A stretch of DNA of 64,000 nt, taken from assembly GCA_037447655.1 (NCBI GenBank), contig JBBHKE010000817.1, positions 369,372-433,371 of the forward strand, read 5' to 3'. Source of the stretch: Zygnema cylindricum (taxonomy: Eukaryota; Streptophyta; Zygnematophyceae; Zygnematales; Zygnemataceae). The translations under genes and the position numbers were made by a program. The notes beneath the pieces are model-generated. The model made no database searches and was not told the DNA's origin. It saw only the letters and a program-made list of their open reading frames with translations. Position 1 is the first letter of the stretch, and each line of letters begins with the position of its first letter. Positions 61,824 to 64,000 of the stretch are shown here, piece by piece.

Positions 61824-64000
61824 ATTAGGAATTTCGAGTTAATTAATATTAGGGACATAATAGGGTAGAAGATATTAGTCGTGGGCAATTGCGATTTGGA
61901 AAAAAGAATAAAAAAAAAAAAAAATAGCTACATTTGCACTTTGCTATTGCAGTTCTTTACGCCAAATATTGTTCAAAATTGTTAACTTTTTTTTTTGTTA
62001 ATTCAAAGTTATGTTGTTAATTGAAAGGTTTTTTTTTCCTCCCCTTATTTTTTCAGTCACATATTTTGCAAGCAGCCATTGGTTTAGAAATCCAAGAGAC
62101 TCGATTCGAATGAAAATTGATTTTCAAAAATTAAAAATAAACTAGCAAAAAACTAAAAATAATAATATTTCAAGTTAACAATTAATTTAAGAGACTGTTT
62201 TTTATATATATTTAGTTAACAGTGACTCGGTCCCAAAGTCCAATTCAAATAAAAATCGGTATTTATCAATAAAAAATTGGTACTTTTTTTTATCTCTTTG
62301 ATTTCTTTAAGCACTCCTTTGATTTGTGGATAGCCTTAGCGAGAATATATTAGTTAAAATATTCATTTAAATATTAGTTTAAATAATAATTGAAACCTTA
62401 GTTTAAACATTAGTCTAACTTGAAATATTAGTTAAAAATGTGATGTTTTTTTTACCATTTTAATCTACTTTTTTCCACGGACACATCATATTTTTGTTCG
62501 GAAACCGCCAATCGGATGTCAATCGAAAAGTACGATTCTTACCTTTCTAGTAGGTCTTTTTTGAACCCACAACCCACAAGATGAAGTGGGTCTTTTTTGA
62601 GCCAAAATCACGAATCATTGTAAACAGCACTATTTAAGTTAAGTCGCCCACAATGAGACACGTGGCAAAACATAATGTAGTGTGTTTAATTCAAATAAGT
62701 GTTTAATTCGAATAACGTTTTAGCGTTAATAATTCACTAACTCTAATGGCGATGGGAGCTGTACTCGTAGTATGAATGGATTGTACGGTACGCATACCTA
62801 CGTCTGTACGGAATCTAGTATCGAGATCAAGCCTGTTCGATTCCGATACGTATGGCTAGCCGATACGACGCCAGATTTAACTTTTCCGCCTTGACGCCTT
62901 CCGGCACGATATCGGATTCGATACTGTCTCTCCACCAAAGTACTACAGTACAGTACAGTACGCAGTGTTCTACATTCCGTACAATGCACTAAATCCGTAC
63001 AATGCACTAAATCCGTACAATTGTCTAATTCTATTTCCGGCAGTTCTGTTTTTAGTACGGTAACGCCAACGTACGGGAAACTATCTTCAAGTCAAACATC
63101 GTCAGAATCGGCATTTAACTATTTGAGACAAAACCAGAAAACGACAAAGTATCTGTACGAATATTCCTTTCGTCAACACGACAGAAAGTACAGCATTTTC
63201 TTTTTTCCCGCGTACGTGTTTTCCACCACTTCTGACGTGGAACCCGTCCATCGAATCCTGTACGGACAAAAAAACGACCGTTCCGTACTACTGTCACGAC
63301 AAACCGAATATGTAAAGAGATAAAGACCGCACGTGCGTCCTTATGGATCCACGTCAGATCCAGCTTCTCACACGTGTCTAACACGCTTTCCACATCGACA
63401 TATCCGATCCATTTTATAAACCGCGTTTTCTGACCGTCGGATTAGGTCAAGATTTCCGTACATTATTTTTTTCCTCGCTCCCGATCTTACCTCATCACCG
63501 AGATTAAAAGTACAGCCGCCCGATGGTATTTTGTCGTTTTCTTAACAATCGTAGCAATGAATCGATCTACCGTTCGATGGACGGTACGGTAACTCACTTT
63601 CGTACAGTTTTGGATTGACGTACGGCGGCCGTCCGAATAAATTTTGTCGTTTTTTGACATCTGTCACGGATACGAAATTTTTTGAACGCTCGTTGCGATA
63701 TTTTTTTGCGCAACGAAAAAATTAAGATTTGCGGATTTGCCACGTCAGCATATAGAGTATTGCCACGTAAGCAGATGGACAGTATTTAAACTATTTTTCC
63801 GTATTATTTCGTATTATTTCATATTATTTCGTATGCGATGTTATAAATAAAGTGGACAAAAGGGGTCTAGCACTCAAACTGCAGTCCGTCTGGAATTAGG
63901 TCAAATTCCGGAATATCCGGATATTTTGTCTTTTTCGTACCTGTTTTTCGGATTTTATCATTTCCAGATCGAACCGAAAATCTACGGTCGCGATTTTTTG
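61824..64000. other. Downstream AT-rich then GTAC-rich repeat DNA
   Basis: 61824-62450 is AT-rich, probably including the kinase 3' UTR. 62440-62560 carries a decayed family A core (GGAAACCGCCAATCGGATGT). From 62750 the sequence is dense in GTACGG/CCGTAC, including two direct copies of AATCCGTACAATGCACTA near 62970-63018 and CAGTACAGTACAGTACG at 62946. No gene is supported. Confidence 0.45.

Overview
This is a eukaryotic nuclear window from the green plant (streptophyte) lineage. Six genes are recognisable: five protein families with clear plant homologues and one gene I cannot name. They have GT-AG introns and long T-rich introns and are spread thinly through DNA full of small transposable elements and simple repeats. 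The MYB class (zinc knuckle plus SHAQKYF), the two-domain plastid-type glyoxalase I and the plastid-type pyrophosphatase all point to streptophytes. Several proteins are fairly diverged, so a seed-free plant or a charophyte alga is as possible as a seed plant; I cannot name the species.

Layout. 1-2.4 kb: GTAC-rich repeat DNA. 2.5-7.4 kb (+): an R1-type SHAQKYF MYB repressor in three exons; its first exon is purine-rich with an apparent one-base frame break. 7.4-19.4 kb: a 3' end, then repeats and MITE-like elements. 19.4-22.4 kb (+): XRCC3 (RAD51 paralogue) with an intronless coding region behind an inferred 5'-UTR intron, a six-copy G-box cluster and a 19-codon uORF. 23.2-23.8 kb: probable reverse-transcriptase remnant. 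25.6-30.6 kb (-): plastid-type glyoxalase I, ten exons all resolved. 30.9-37.5 kb: dense nested MITEs. 37.7-42.3 kb (+): a three-exon gene for an acidic, repeat-rich, probable type I membrane protein that I do not recognise; this is the most novel gene here. 43.7-47.3 kb (-): PPA6-like soluble inorganic pyrophosphatase with an unusual 113-residue C-terminal tail. 47.9-55.3 kb: nested MITE and hAT-like elements and minisatellites. 55.6-61.8 kb (+): BadF/BadG-type N-acetylglucosamine kinase family protein, seven exons resolved. 61.8-64 kb: GTAC-rich repeat DNA.

The genes do not form a functional cluster: DNA repair, methylglyoxal detoxification, phosphate metabolism, sugar phosphorylation and transcription sit side by side as is usual for plant chromosomes. 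The non-genic part is the richer one. A MITE superfamily sharing one terminus (TACACCGTGnATCG) but different interiors occurs at least ten times. Other families include palindromic TATCGATA-rich elements, a CATAGTTCAAAAGTAGG family with one copy split by a later insertion, and a hAT-like element that has itself been entered twice. I saw no CRISPR array, operon, rRNA or convincing tRNA.
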